Shown here: positions 1 to 7,838 of the stretch, one piece after another
How the letters are laid out: every line of letters begins with the position of its first letter
Position numbering within the stretch: position 1 is the first letter of the stretch
NCBI GenBank assembly: GCA_963719275.1
Contig: CAVRBT010000002.1
Location: forward strand, 83,898 to 147,897
Source: AC-32 sp963719275
GTDB lineage: Bacteria > Actinomycetota > Thermoleophilia > Gaiellales > Gaiellaceae
Length of the DNA stretch: 64,000 bases
Direction of reading: 5' to 3'
The notes under the pieces: model-generated
Told to the model about the DNA's origin: nothing
The model's input: the letters and a program-made list of their open reading frames with translations, nothing else
Database searches by the model: none
Position numbers and translations under genes: made by a program

Positions 1-583
1 AGATGCCGACTAGGAAGAGGATGCTGGCCAGGACGACCGTGAGCCGGATGTACTTGTCGGCGGTCGAGCCGTCCTTCTCGCCGTCGAGAAAGGCTGCTTT
101 GGCTTGATCGTCGAAGGCCCGAGCTTCGGCCAGACCGGGCCGCTTGTACTGCGGCATGTACGTCGGCCCCCGCGGCGCTTCGGGGTTCGTCGCCGGCTTG
201 GTGGCGCGCCAGGCGTCGAAGGCGACCTTGAACTCGGGCCGGAACCGGTGTTCCGCCACCCGCATGGCGGTCTTGTTGCCCACGGTGTAGGCCGTGAACC
301 AGGACTCGAAGGTGGACGAGTCGAAGTCGCGCAGTTCGCCCGCGTCGGAATCCGCCCGGCTCGCCTCGATCCGAAGCTTCGACGCCGTGGCGAGCTCCAC
401 GCGCGACTCGGTCGACCACTTGGCGGCGGCGTACCCCGACCAGGCCGCTAGCAGCGCCACGACCGAGAGCAAGACGGCCTCGATGATGGAGATGAGCCGG
501 TCGCGCCGCTCGTGCGGGTCGGCGTGCTTCGCGTGCTCGCTGATCTCTTTCCCGACCTCGCTCGCCGAAAGCCCTTCCGGCAT
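1..583 (-). CDS. Membrane protein with N-terminal anchor, C-terminus cut by window edge
   Basis: The frame runs off the left edge, so about 194 residues are visible. The protein starts at ATG 581-583 with MPEGLSASEVGKEISEHAKH. A transmembrane stretch at about residues 27-46 ends in AAWSGYAAAKW, and a second hydrophobic segment begins at the edge. The protein at 13117-13767 has the same plan: AWSGYxxAxW after the first helix, then a long acid/base-rich loop with a P(Q/T)Y motif before the C-terminal helices. The loop probably faces one side of the membrane as a helical domain. The function is unknown and no catalytic motif is visible. Confidence 0.75.
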   Translation of the reverse strand, partial: MPEGLSASEVGKEISEHAKHADPHERRDRLISIIEAVLLSVVALLAAWSGYAAAKWSTESRVELATASKLRIEASRADSDAGELRDFDSSTFESWFTAYTVGNKTAMRVAEHRFRPEFKVAFDAWRATKPATNPEAPRGPTYMPQYKRPGLAEARAFDDQAKAAFLDGEKDGSTADKYIRLTVVLASILFLVGI

Positions 584-670
584 CGAGCGAGCCTAACGCA
601 GTCGCCGTCCGAGACGGCCCGGCCCGCCCTCCCGACCTGGAGGCGGCTCTGCGAGGCAAACTAGTCGGCC

Positions 671-690
671 TCGCCCCTATCGGGTGATGC
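671..690 (+). promoter_or_regulatory. 20-bp inverted-repeat operator, site 1
   Basis: TCGCCCCTATCGGGTGATGC fits TCRYCC-N5-GGRYGATGC. It lies 69 bp before the ATG of the 58-residue membrane protein at 760 and is one of 15 copies in the window. Confidence 0.6.
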
Positions 691-759
691 GCCGCCTGGT
701 GCCCGATGTCACGCTCGGGCGACCGCAAGCACAAACTTGCGGGTATCCAGGAGGAAATC

Positions 760-936
760 ATGTGGTGGGGAATCGGAATCGGCGGCGCCATCTTGTACCT
801 GATCCTGGCCTTCACGCTCGGGCTGATGACGCTTAGAAACAGGCACGGGTGGATGTTCTTCTTCGGGATCTTCTTCCCGGTGCTCTGGATCTTCGGCGCC
901 TTCATGAGGCCGCCGGAGATGACACAGCCCGTCTAG
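760..936 (+). CDS. Small membrane protein, 58 aa (family with 61556)
   Basis: The start is ATG 760, with a clean AGGAGG at 749-754 and a 5-nt spacer. Earlier in-frame starts lack such a site. The protein is two hydrophobic helices (IGGAILYLILAFTLGLMTL and MFFFGIFFPVLWIFGAF) joined by a short basic turn (RNRHGW). The 59-residue protein at 61556 is nearly identical through the core, including TLRNxHGWMFFFGIFFP and the AFMxPP tail. The function is unknown. Such proteins are often membrane-stress or complex-assembly subunits, but nothing here shows that. A 20-bp operator lies upstream. Confidence 0.8.
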   Translation: MWWGIGIGGAILYLILAFTLGLMTLRNRHGWMFFFGIFFPVLWIFGAFMRPPEMTQPV

Positions 937-1067
937 GGCGTTCGACTCCAGGGCCTCGTGAGCGGCGCTCACGCCGGAGAGTTGCAGGCTGAACCGAGCC
1001 GCCCGGAAGAGGCGGCCGTCTACGAGGCCCCTGCCGTGCTTCGCTTGCTCTGGCCGATCCCCAGTAC

Positions 1068-1961
1068 ATGCCGGAGCACCTCGCGCTCTGGTCGCTCAAG
1101 CGCTTCGGCCCGAGGGCCGGGTCGGCTGTCTCGAAGCTCCGCGACTCTCATCCAGGGGCCGACTCGGGGGAGTTGGAGGCGGCGGTAATCCAGCACCAGA
1201 CCCGCGTCTCGATGACCGAGGGCGCCTTCTTGGGCGGTCCCTTTATCGTCCTGCTCCCGGTCGCGTTCTGCGCGGCAATGCTCGCCCAGGCGCAGATGGC
1301 AATCGAACTGGCGGCGCTTGCAGGCTACGCGCCCGATGACGAGATGCGTGCCGCCGACCTGCTCGTCATCCAGGGCGCCTACCCCTCGACAAGAGAGGCG
1401 AGCGCGGCGCTCGCGAAAGTGACGCGAGATCCGAAGCAACGCGAAGGCAAGAGGCTGCCCCGCGGCACCCGCATCAACATGGTCAAGCGCATGGCCTACA
1501 TGCTCGGGCTCCTCGGTTCGAGCGACGAGAAGCCGAGCCGGCTTCGGTCGGTGCTCCAGATGGGCTTGCTCGGGGTGGTGTTCCTGGTCGGACTCGTGCT
1601 CCCGCTCGTCTGGGTCCCGTACATGGCGTACGCGTTCCGCAGGAGCGGGCTTCAGATGGGCGCACGCGCCAGCGAGTTCTACGCCGAGCGCAGGAGCGAG
1701 GAGGCCGGGGTGACCGTGCGAAAGGCTCCGACCGTGCGGATTGCAATGTCCGCGGGGGTCATTCGCATGCTGGCGCTGATCGCCGTGCCAGTCATCGTTG
1801 CGGTGATCGCCATCTTCACCGGGGTCGACATCGGCACCGGCAAGTTGCTCAGCGCCGCGATCTTCCTGATCGTCGTCTCGGTCCTGGTCACGCTCGCCTG
1901 GTTCGGCTATCACCGGTGGCGCCGGCGGCGCCGGTCGTCGGCGCGGCCCGTCGCAGCCTGA
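1068..1961 (+). CDS. EcsC-like membrane protein
   Basis: 297 residues. ATG 1068 is the first usable start after an in-frame TGA at 990-992. Residues about 40-110 read QTRVSMTEGAFLGG, then LLPVAFCAAML and QMAIELAALAGYAPDDE. This resembles the EcsC family, in which a hydrophobic stretch precedes an Ile/Ala-rich helix and a GYDxDD motif. Two or three further transmembrane helices follow (GLLGVVFLVGLVLPLVW, LALIAVPVIVAVIAIF, AAIFLIVVSVLVTLAWF), with an Arg-rich tail. EcsC proteins have been linked to membrane or ABC-transporter function, but their biochemical role is not settled. The family match is by eye. Confidence 0.6.
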   Translation: MPEHLALWSLKRFGPRAGSAVSKLRDSHPGADSGELEAAVIQHQTRVSMTEGAFLGGPFIVLLPVAFCAAMLAQAQMAIELAALAGYAPDDEMRAADLLVIQGAYPSTREASAALAKVTRDPKQREGKRLPRGTRINMVKRMAYMLGLLGSSDEKPSRLRSVLQMGLLGVVFLVGLVLPLVWVPYMAYAFRRSGLQMGARASEFYAERRSEEAGVTVRKAPTVRIAMSAGVIRMLALIAVPVIVAVIAIFTGVDIGTGKLLSAAIFLIVVSVLVTLAWFGYHRWRRRRRSSARPVAA

Positions 1962-1970
1962 GCCGGTACG

Positions 1971-2468
1971 TCACGGTCCGGTGAGGCGAGCGAGCATCGC
2001 CTCGACGCGATCCAGACGCGTCCGCAGGTCGTCGAGTGCGGCCTCGATTCGCTCCTCCGCCTTGTCCTCCTCCGCGCCCTCCGCGGCCTCCGCGGCCTCG
2101 CGCTCGGCTTCCGCTCGCGCGACGAACGTCGAGGTGATCGCCGCGATGATGATCGTGAGGAAGGCGATACCCTCGAGCATCACGAACGTGGCGACGATCC
2201 GCCCGGAGGGGTGCGTGGGGGTCACGTCTCCGTAGCCCACCGTGGTGACGGTCTGCAGGGCCCACCACATGCCCACCCAGACGTTCGGGTACTCATCGTG
2301 GTCGAGCAGCCGCATCGCGACACCGCCGCCGACGACCACGATCGCCGTGGCCGTGACGATGACGCCGGCGGCAGTCCGAACGGAGGGAGGCTCGCGCAGG
2401 AAGCGCGACATGCGCCGCTCGATCAGATTCGGGCGCGCGACGCGGGGCATGCGTCTACCCCGGGGCAT
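1971..2468 (-). CDS. Two-helix potassium channel with coiled-coil tail
   Basis: The pore loop WWALQTVTTVGYGDVTP carries the K+ selectivity filter TVGYGD between an outer helix (TAAGVIVTATAIVVVGGGV) and an inner helix (VMLEGIAFLTIIIAAI). This is the KcsA-type Ion_trans_2 layout, and four subunits would form the channel. After the inner helix comes an Ala/Glu-rich heptad region (about residues 115-165) likely to form a cytoplasmic coiled coil. No RCK nucleotide-binding domain is attached. Two in-frame ATGs (2468 and 2450) lie in a tandem 18-bp duplication, so the true start is uncertain. The gene is convergent with the EcsC-like gene. Confidence 0.88.
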   Translation of the reverse strand: MPRGRRMPRVARPNLIERRMSRFLREPPSVRTAAGVIVTATAIVVVGGGVAMRLLDHDEYPNVWVGMWWALQTVTTVGYGDVTPTHPSGRIVATFVMLEGIAFLTIIIAAITSTFVARAEAEREAAEAAEGAEEDKAEERIEAALDDLRTRLDRVEAMLARLTGP

Positions 2469-2478
2469 GCGTCTACCC
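2443..2478. repeat. Perfect tandem 18-bp duplication over the channel start codon
   Basis: CGGGGCATGCGTCTACCC occurs at 2443-2460 and again at 2461-2478. Each unit holds an ATG on the minus strand, so the channel gene begins with two successive Met-Pro-Arg starts six codons apart. Confidence 0.9.
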
Positions 2479-2942
2479 TAATTCCAGATGTGCGCCGGCG
2501 GCGCTAGCAGTCCGCTGAAGGTGTTGCTTGCAGCGACAGCCCGCCAGCCCGGGGAGGTTGCAGACGAGCGGTCCAGATGCGGAATGGCTGCTGATTGAAA
2601 TCTTGCGCGGGTTCGATTCTTCTGGCCTCCCACTTTCTGGCTCAACCGAGCCGTTCTAAGAGTCAGCGTCGGGGGAAGAATTCGCCGTAGGCGCCACAGA
2701 CGGTCGCTCACCGGAATCGCACACTGGCTCTAACCGCTAAGCCTGAGATGATCGCGGGCGTGGACGAGGAGCGCCAGCGCTCGCGCGCCGTGGTGGGGCG
2801 TGAGGGAATGGAGACCACCTTGGGACGTGCGGTCGGCGACTGTCCGTGGTGGGGATGACCTCAACGTCACGCTGCAGCGGCACCCGTATTCGTCCCTTCC
2901 GGATGATGGCGTTCGTACCGCAGCGCCGTAGCCTCCGGAGGG
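2479..2942. other. 464-bp intergenic stretch with one operator
   Basis: No convincing gene on either strand. The stretch carries the 20-bp operator at 2890-2909 just before the maturase. The phrase GGGTTCGATTC near 2608 resembles a tRNA T-loop, but no stem or acceptor can be built around it. A half operator (TCATCC on the minus strand) lies near 2850. Confidence 0.55.
2890..2909 (+). promoter_or_regulatory. 20-bp inverted-repeat operator, site 2
   Basis: TCGTCCCTTCCGGATGATGG matches the consensus except for the last base. It ends 33 bp before the sulfatase-maturase ATG, which would tie sulfatase activation to the sulfatase genes that also carry the site. Confidence 0.55.
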
Positions 2943-4316
2943 ATGAGCACGACCGACATCCGGACGGTAGCGGCCGCGCCGCCGGCCTTCCACCTGCTCG
3001 CGAAACCGACCGGCGCGGTCTGCAACCTCGACTGCTCCTACTGCTTCTTCCTCTCCAAGGAGATGCTCTACCCGGGCAGCCGCTTCCGCATGGCGGACGA
3101 GCTGCTCGATGCCTACCTCCGCCAGCTGATCGAGTCGCATGCGCGCGTTCCCGAGGTGACGGTCGCGTGGCAGGGCGGCGAGCCGACGCTGATGGGGCTC
3201 GACTTCTTCCGCCGTTCCGTGGAGCTCGCGGAGCGGTACCTGCGGCCCGGCCAGCGCGCCGCCTACACGATCCAGACAAACGGCACGCTGATCGACGAGG
3301 AGTGGGCGGCCTTCTTCCGGGAGCACGGCTTCCTCGTCGGGGTCTCGATCGACGGCCCACGCGAGCTGCACGACGCCTACCGGGTGAACAAGGGCGGCAA
3401 GGGCTCGTTCGACGACGTGATGCGCGGGCTCGCGCGCCTGCGCGAGGCCGGCGTGGAGTGGAACGCCCTGACGACCATCCACGCCGCCAACGGCGACCAC
3501 GGCCGCGAGGTCTATTGCTTCCTCCGTGACGAGTGCAGCGCACGCTTCGTCCAGTTCATCCCGATCATCGAGCGGGTCTCGGAGGCCGACGAGGACGGCA
3601 CCGTGCCCTGGAGCTCGTGGCGCGACCGGCCGCTCTACGTCCAGGAGGGAAACCGAGTCACCGGCCGCTCGGTCACGGCGGAGCAGTACGGCCGCTTTCT
3701 GATCGACGTCTTCGAGGAGTGGGTGCGCCGTGACGTCGGCGAGGTGTTCGTGCAGATGTTCGACGTCGCCCTTGCGAACTGGGCCGGCGAGCCGCCCGGG
3801 CTCTGCATCCATTCGGAAACGTGTGGGCTCGCGCTCGCGCTCGAGCATACGGGCGACCTCTACTGCTGCGACCACTTCGTCGAGCCCGAGTACAAGCTCG
3901 GCAACATCCGCGAGACACACATGCTCGAGCTCGTCGCCGGGGAGCGGCAGCGGCAGTTCGGGCGTGACAAGCGCGACACGCTGCCGCAGTACTGCCTGGA
4001 GTGCGACGTCCGTTTCGCCTGCCACGGCGGCTGTCCCAAGGATCGCTTCATCGAGACGCCGGACGGCGAGCCCGGCCTCAACTACCTCTGCGCCGGCTAC
4101 AAGGCGTTCTTCCACCACGTCGACGGCCCGATGCGCTTCATGACCGACCGGCTCGGGCGCGGCCGCGCGCCGTCGGAGATCGTGGCGCGGTACGCCGCCG
4201 AGGACGCGCGCCGTGGGCGGAACGAGCCCTGCACCTGCGGCTCCGGGCGTAAGTGGAAGCACTGTCACGGCTCTCCCCCGACAGGCAACGGCGATGGCCT
4301 CGCGAACTCGATTTGA
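2943..4316 (+). CDS. Anaerobic-type sulfatase maturase (radical SAM) with SEC-C tail
   Basis: 457 residues. CNLDCSYC at residues 26-33 is the CxxxCxxC ligand set for the radical-SAM [4Fe-4S] cluster, and QGGEPTLMG follows as expected for anSME/SPASM enzymes. The C-terminal half is rich in cysteines (CIHSETCGLALALEHTGDLYCCDHF, C-LEC-VRFACHGGCPKD), which are SPASM auxiliary-cluster ligands. Such enzymes convert an active-site Cys or Ser of sulfatases to formylglycine. Two sulfatases with CSPTR motifs lie at 9223 and 20624. The last 25 residues add a SEC-C zinc motif (NEPCTCGSGRKWKHCHG), unusual for this family and perhaps a docking module. Confidence 0.92.
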   Translation: MSTTDIRTVAAAPPAFHLLAKPTGAVCNLDCSYCFFLSKEMLYPGSRFRMADELLDAYLRQLIESHARVPEVTVAWQGGEPTLMGLDFFRRSVELAERYLRPGQRAAYTIQTNGTLIDEEWAAFFREHGFLVGVSIDGPRELHDAYRVNKGGKGSFDDVMRGLARLREAGVEWNALTTIHAANGDHGREVYCFLRDECSARFVQFIPIIERVSEADEDGTVPWSSWRDRPLYVQEGNRVTGRSVTAEQYGRFLIDVFEEWVRRDVGEVFVQMFDVALANWAGEPPGLCIHSETCGLALALEHTGDLYCCDHFVEPEYKLGNIRETHMLELVAGERQRQFGRDKRDTLPQYCLECDVRFACHGGCPKDRFIETPDGEPGLNYLCAGYKAFFHHVDGPMRFMTDRLGRGRAPSEIVARYAAEDARRGRNEPCTCGSGRKWKHCHGSPPTGNGDGLANSI

Positions 4317-4351
4317 CGGGCCTCGGCCCGCGGAGCCACCGCCCGAGGTCC

Positions 4352-4372
4352 CCGAGGCCGGCAGCGCCTCGG
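4352..4372. terminator. Possible bidirectional hairpin between convergent genes
   Basis: CCGAGGC and GCCTCGG form a 7-bp stem with a 7-nt loop in the gap between the maturase stop and the GAP-family stop. There is no T-run, so this is a weak call. Confidence 0.35.
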
Positions 4373-4388
4373 CCGCACCCGTCTAGCC

Positions 4389-5063
4389 TCAGAGCAGCTC
4401 GCTGAGGCCGTCGGCGACGAGGGCAACCCCGAAGACGATCAGCAAGACCATGGTCACCTCATGGCGGTGCGTCTTCAACCAGTCCTCTCCATCGTCAAGC
4501 CACTCGCGTGCCCGCGGTCCCGCGACGAGGTAGACGGCAACCGGAACCCAGACGAGCACGCTCGCCACGACGACGTAGACCGTGCTGAGGCGAACGTCCT
4601 CGGCGCGGCTGAGTCCCGCCGCCGAGATGGTGGTCGCAGCGACGATCGAGACGGTGAGGCGCTTCGGTCCGCCGACACCCAGGGCCGCTCCGATCGAGAA
4701 CGCTCCGGCCGCGTTGAGGCGCGCGAGCCTGTCGAGGAGCGCCTGCGTCCGACCCGACGCCTCGGTTTTGCGAGCCGGTAGGCCGTGTCGCACCCGCCAC
4801 GCGGCTCCGAGTAGCAGCACGCCGAGCAGGAGCGCGAGGATCCCCGCGACCGTACTCTTGCTGTCCTCGCTCGGGCCTGTGGCCCCGAGGACGAGGACGA
4901 TCACCACGACGACGAGCGAGCCGAGGATGAACGCGACGGCGAAGAGGAAGCCGTTGAGTCGTGCTCGGCAACTCCGCAGGACGACGAGCGTTGCCGTCAG
5001 CGCCGTCGGGCTCGCCGCGGCAAGGAGCGCGTAGAGCAGCGTTCGCACGAGGGTCTGGGCCAT
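4389..5063 (-). CDS. GAP (Sap) family membrane transporter, copy 1
   Basis: 224 residues with about six transmembrane helices. The start is ATG at 5063 (MAQTLVRTLLYALLAAASPTA). The ASPT motif near the N-terminus, the central basic cytoplasmic loop (RLARLNAAGAFSIGAALGVGGPKRLT) and the closing helix VLLIVFGVALVADGL are typical of the GAP/Sap proteins, whose mycobacterial members take part in lipid export. Two relatives lie within 2 kb (5590 and 6263), and the three share the same fold order. The substrate is unknown. The 20-bp operator at 5099 lies 35 bp upstream. Confidence 0.8.
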   Translation of the reverse strand: MAQTLVRTLLYALLAAASPTALTATLVVLRSCRARLNGFLFAVAFILGSLVVVVIVLVLGATGPSEDSKSTVAGILALLLGVLLLGAAWRVRHGLPARKTEASGRTQALLDRLARLNAAGAFSIGAALGVGGPKRLTVSIVAATTISAAGLSRAEDVRLSTVYVVVASVLVWVPVAVYLVAGPRAREWLDDGEDWLKTHRHEVTMVLLIVFGVALVADGLSELL

Positions 5064-5098
5064 CGAGGAGATTCAGACGGAACGAGCAGAGCCCTGGG

Positions 5099-5118
5099 TC
5101 GTCCCGATTGGATGATGC
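5099..5118 (-). promoter_or_regulatory. 20-bp inverted-repeat operator, site 3
   Basis: Plus-strand TCGTCCCGATTGGATGATGC; read on the minus strand it begins GCATCATCC. It sits 35 bp upstream of the GAP-family ATG, and its partner site 4 serves the divergent gene. Confidence 0.6.
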
Positions 5119-5192
5119 ATCACCAGCGCGCCACCTACGAGTGCCGGCAGGAAAGGCTGCGGCGCGCGCACTGAGAGGAGCGGACGCGCGTG

Positions 5193-5212
5193 TCATCCCG
5201 TTCGGACGATGC
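5193..5212 (+). promoter_or_regulatory. 20-bp inverted-repeat operator, site 4
   Basis: TCATCCCGTTCGGACGATGC, ending 60 bp before the PLDc_N-type gene. A strong hairpin begins within its last bases. Confidence 0.65.
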
Positions 5213-5237
5213 TTGCGCCGAAGAGGGGCGCAAGCAT
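5209..5237 (+). promoter_or_regulatory. 11-bp leader hairpin overlapping operator
   Basis: ATGCTTGCGCC (5209-5219) pairs perfectly with GGCGCAAGCAT (5227-5237) around a 7-nt loop. It overlaps the last four bases of operator site 4 and ends 35 bp before the start codon, so it would lie in or at the edge of the 5' leader. There is no T-run. Confidence 0.45.
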
Positions 5238-5272
5238 GAGACCAGTTAACCCTGCGACCCTGAGAGGTGAGC

Positions 5273-5521
5273 ATGTTTATCGCTGCGGATTACCCGTTTC
5301 TGGACGTCTTCTGGACTATGTGCATCTTCTTCCTCTGGGTCATCTGGATCTGGCTGCTGATCATGGTCCTGTGGGACAACTTCTCTCGCCACGACCATTC
5401 CGGCTGGGCGAAGGCAGGCTGGACGCTGTTCGTCATCTTCACGCCGCTGCTCGGGGTACTTGTCTACATGATCGCGCGGCCCGCCGAAGAGCGGTCGCTT
5501 ATGACCCGCGGCGCGAGCTGA
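5273..5521 (+). CDS. PLDc_N-type two-helix membrane protein
   Basis: 82 residues from ATG 5273, with GAGAGG 5-6 nt upstream; the GTG at 5267 lies inside that site. Two helices (FLDVFWTMCIFFLWVIWIWLLIMVL and WTLFVIFTPLLGVLVYMI) are joined by DNFSRHDHSGWAKAGW. This matches the small proteins carrying only the N-terminal membrane domain of phospholipase D-like proteins (PLDc_N), common in actinobacteria and with no catalytic part. Function unknown. The strong hairpin at 5531-5571 follows the stop. Confidence 0.8.
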   Translation: MFIAADYPFLDVFWTMCIFFLWVIWIWLLIMVLWDNFSRHDHSGWAKAGWTLFVIFTPLLGVLVYMIARPAEERSLMTRGAS

Positions 5522-5530
5522 CTCAAGGTT

Positions 5531-5571
5531 TCCGCCGGCGCCGATCGTTCAATCGAGGCGGCGCCGGCGGA
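5531..5571 (+). terminator. Long GC hairpin after PLDc_N gene
   Basis: TCCGCCGGCGCC (5531-5542) pairs perfectly with GGCGCCGGCGGA (5560-5571), and an inner CGAT/ATCG pairing extends it. No T-run follows. It may be a terminator of the type common in high-GC genomes, or a leader structure of the next gene 19 bp away. Confidence 0.5.
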
Positions 5572-5589
5572 CGACCTTAAGGTCCTTCA

Positions 5590-6261
5590 ATGGGGTGGAT
5601 CGACGCAGAGCTGGCGCTGACGGCCCTCGCCGCAATGTTGTCGCCGACCACGCTCACGTTCTCGGTGCTCGCGCTCGTCCTGGGCGATCGGCCGTTGCGA
5701 ACCGGCTTGTGGTTCTACCTCGGCGCCCTGACAGCAACCCTTGGGATCGGCGTGCTCGCCGCCTTCGTCCTGGGAGACGCGGCGGCTTCCGACACGCCCA
5801 GTACCCCCAAGACGTGGGTGGCGGTGCTGGACGTCGTCGCCGGCGGCATCCTCCTGGTGTGGGCGATCCGGGTCGTTCGCCGGCCTCCCAATCCCGAGCA
5901 GACGGCGAGCGCCGTCGAGAAGATGAGCGGGATCGCGTCCTCTCCGGCCGTTGCCGTCCTGGGCGCCGGCGCGGCGCTGGCGAACCCGGGCGCCTTCATC
6001 CCGATTGCGCTGAAGGACATCTCGGAGCTGAATCCGAGCGCGACCGAGTACATCGTCGACTGGCTCTTCTTCACGCTCGTGTCGCTGCTTCCGCTCGCCC
6101 TCGCGCTCGTGATGCTGGTCGTCGCGCGCGAGCGCACCGAGAGCGTGCTGAGGAAGGCGCGGAGCTGGCTCGAGGCTCACGCGATGACGATTGCGGCTGT
6201 CATCGTGGTGCTCGTGGCGCTCTCGCTGCTGCGAAACGGCATTTCCGGACTGACGAGCTGA
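5590..6261 (+). CDS. GAP (Sap) family membrane transporter, copy 2
   Basis: 223 residues and about six helices. MGWIDAELALTALAAMLSPTTLTFSVLALVL gives the family SPTT motif in the first helix. The central loop reads NPEQTASAVEKMSGIASSPAVAVLGAGAALANPGAF, where the NPGAF/NPKNL position is shared with copies 1 and 3. The C-terminus closes with a short amphipathic helix (SWLEAHAMTIAAVIVVLVALSLLRNGI). It lies downstream of the PLDc_N gene and converges with copy 3, the stops being one base apart. Likely an exporter; substrate unknown. Confidence 0.78.
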   Translation: MGWIDAELALTALAAMLSPTTLTFSVLALVLGDRPLRTGLWFYLGALTATLGIGVLAAFVLGDAAASDTPSTPKTWVAVLDVVAGGILLVWAIRVVRRPPNPEQTASAVEKMSGIASSPAVAVLGAGAALANPGAFIPIALKDISELNPSATEYIVDWLFFTLVSLLPLALALVMLVVARERTESVLRKARSWLEAHAMTIAAVIVVLVALSLLRNGISGLTS

Positions 6262-6262
6262 G

Positions 6263-6940
6263 TCAGTCGCCGAGCGGCGGGATGCCTTTCGCGATCAGGT
6301 CGACGCCGAAGACGAGGAACAGCACCGCCATCACCGCGGTGTTGTGCACCGCAAGCCAGGCCTTCGTCTTGTCGAGCTCGGTCTTCGCTTGCTCCCTGCC
6401 GAGCAGGTAATAGACGACCGGGCCGGCGATCGTGAGGCTGGCCACCACGACGAAGACGATCAGCGACACGACGACGTCGGTGGTTGACAGGCCGAGTTGG
6501 GCGAGGCCCGCAGCGGCTGCGACCGTCAGCATCAGGTTCTTGGGGTTCACACCTGCGAGCAGCACGCCGAGGCCGAGAGCCTTGCCGGGGCTCATTGCGT
6601 CGATGTTCGCCATCCACTTCGGCATCTCCGGCTGGACGCCGGGCGCCGGCCGGCTGCGCCAGTTGCGCACGCCGAGGAGGAGGAGCACGACCCCGAGGGC
6701 GATCTTCAGCCAGGAGATCGTGTCGGAGGCAGAGGTGCTCGTCGCGGCGTCGCTCTGGTCGGAGATCGCGTAGACGACGCCGCTCACGAACGCAAGCGCC
6801 GTCACCCATCCGAGCAGAAACATCGGCCCGTTCACTCTCGCGCGCTTCGAGAAGAGCATCAGGATGACGGCGATGATCGGCACAGGGCTGATCGCCACGC
6901 CGATCGCGAACGTCAGTACTTCGCCGATTCCCTGGCTCAC
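6263..6940 (-). CDS. GAP (Sap) family membrane transporter, copy 3
   Basis: 225 residues from GTG 6940, which overlaps the TGA of the upstream TRIC gene (GTGA), so the two are translationally coupled. The frame stays open further upstream but there it runs through the TRIC gene. The N-terminus MSQGIGEVLTFAIGVAISPVPIIAVILML has the SPVP version of the family motif. GVNPKNLMLTVAAAAGLAQLG marks the second repeat, and KAWLAVHNTAVMAVLFLVFGVDLIAKGI the last helix. Coupling to an ion channel suggests a linked role in membrane homeostasis. Confidence 0.8.
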   Translation of the reverse strand: MSQGIGEVLTFAIGVAISPVPIIAVILMLFSKRARVNGPMFLLGWVTALAFVSGVVYAISDQSDAATSTSASDTISWLKIALGVVLLLLGVRNWRSRPAPGVQPEMPKWMANIDAMSPGKALGLGVLLAGVNPKNLMLTVAAAAGLAQLGLSTTDVVVSLIVFVVVASLTIAGPVVYYLLGREQAKTELDKTKAWLAVHNTAVMAVLFLVFGVDLIAKGIPPLGD

Positions 6941-7775
6941 GGCACGGCAGGCGCCGACGGCTGGACCTCGTCGTCCACGGTCGCGCCGTCGTCGTCGACG
7001 AGCAGCCCGAGGTCGCGGAGCTCGCGTTTGGACTTTCCCTGCAGCTTGCGCCCGAGCAGCGGCCGCCCGTCGGAGTGCAGGTACACCCCCGTCGGCTCGC
7101 GGGCGAGCGGTTCCTCCCATGCGTACCACAACGCCGTGACGCGGGCCGCATAGCCCACCACGAATGCAATCCCCGTCGCGACCCAGATGCTCGCGCCCGC
7201 CCACACCACGAGAATCCACACGAGCCCCGTGAGCGCCGCGATCGAGACGAACCACTCGCCGCGAATGAACTGCTTCGGCGTGACGCCGCTCGAGAGGTCG
7301 ATGTACCACCTTCCCGCCGTCGGCCCGATCACGGCGAGCAGCAGGCAGCCAGCCACCGGGATCCCTTCCTCGATCCCTTTCTGCGCGCCGACGATCGCGT
7401 ACCACGGAAGCGAAAACGACGTCATGAACTGGAAGAGGCCCTCGCGGAAGAGTTGCCCCTTCTTATACGCGAGCGAGTAGCCCAGCACGCCGAACCCGAG
7501 GGCCAGCGTGATGTATGCGGGATTGGTCAGCGCCGCCGGCACGTCTCCGAGCAGGACATCGCGGGTGATGCCACCCCCGAGCCGCCGAGCAGGGCCATTA
7601 GCAGGATCCCCACGATCGTGAAGTTCTTGTAGTGGTCGGGTCTGCGCGCGAGCAGGGCGCCGTTGAGCGCGTTCGTCGAGGCTGCGATCAGGTCGACCGT
7701 CGTGAAGTTGCCCGTTAGGTCCCAGCCCTTGAAGAACGTCACCGTGTCGGCGAGTGGCAGGTGCAAGCTGCTCAC
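6937..7775 (-). pseudogene. TRIC/UPF0126 cation channel, one-base frameshift
   Basis: GTG 7775 opens MSSLHLPLADTVTFFKGWDLTGNFTT, then NALNGALLARR, the first UPF0126 repeat, as far as LLGGSG. The frame then breaks. Read from the other frame it continues GGITRDVLLGDVPAALTNPAYITLALGFGVLGY, the standard family sequence, followed by the second repeat (GAQKGIEEGIPV, GGRWYxD-like GRWYIDLSSG). The break lies at the C5 run 7574-7578; one more C restores the frame. TRIC proteins are trimeric K+ channels. A charged tail of about 45 residues follows. Either a homopolymer sequencing error or a recently broken gene. Confidence 0.82.
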
Positions 7776-7838
7776 TTCACCGCCTCACGTGCTGTCGTCG
7801 AGCACACGCGCGAGGAGTTCGAACGTCCTCGAGCATGA

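Noticed and set aside
671..690. The 20-bp sites as ECF sigma promoters
   Set aside because: The two halves are only 5 bp apart; a -35/-10 pair needs about 16-18 bp. An inverted-repeat operator fits better.
2600..2640. tRNA-like T-loop (GGGTTCGATTC) as an att site
   Set aside because: No complementary stem or acceptor arm, and no repeat of it elsewhere in the window.
2730..4268. Very long open frames opposite real genes (also near 18840-20108, 39473-41419, 49777-51225)
   Set aside because: High-GC codon bias keeps antisense frames open. The opposite strand carries recognisable domains, and these have low-complexity Arg/Ala/Gly composition.
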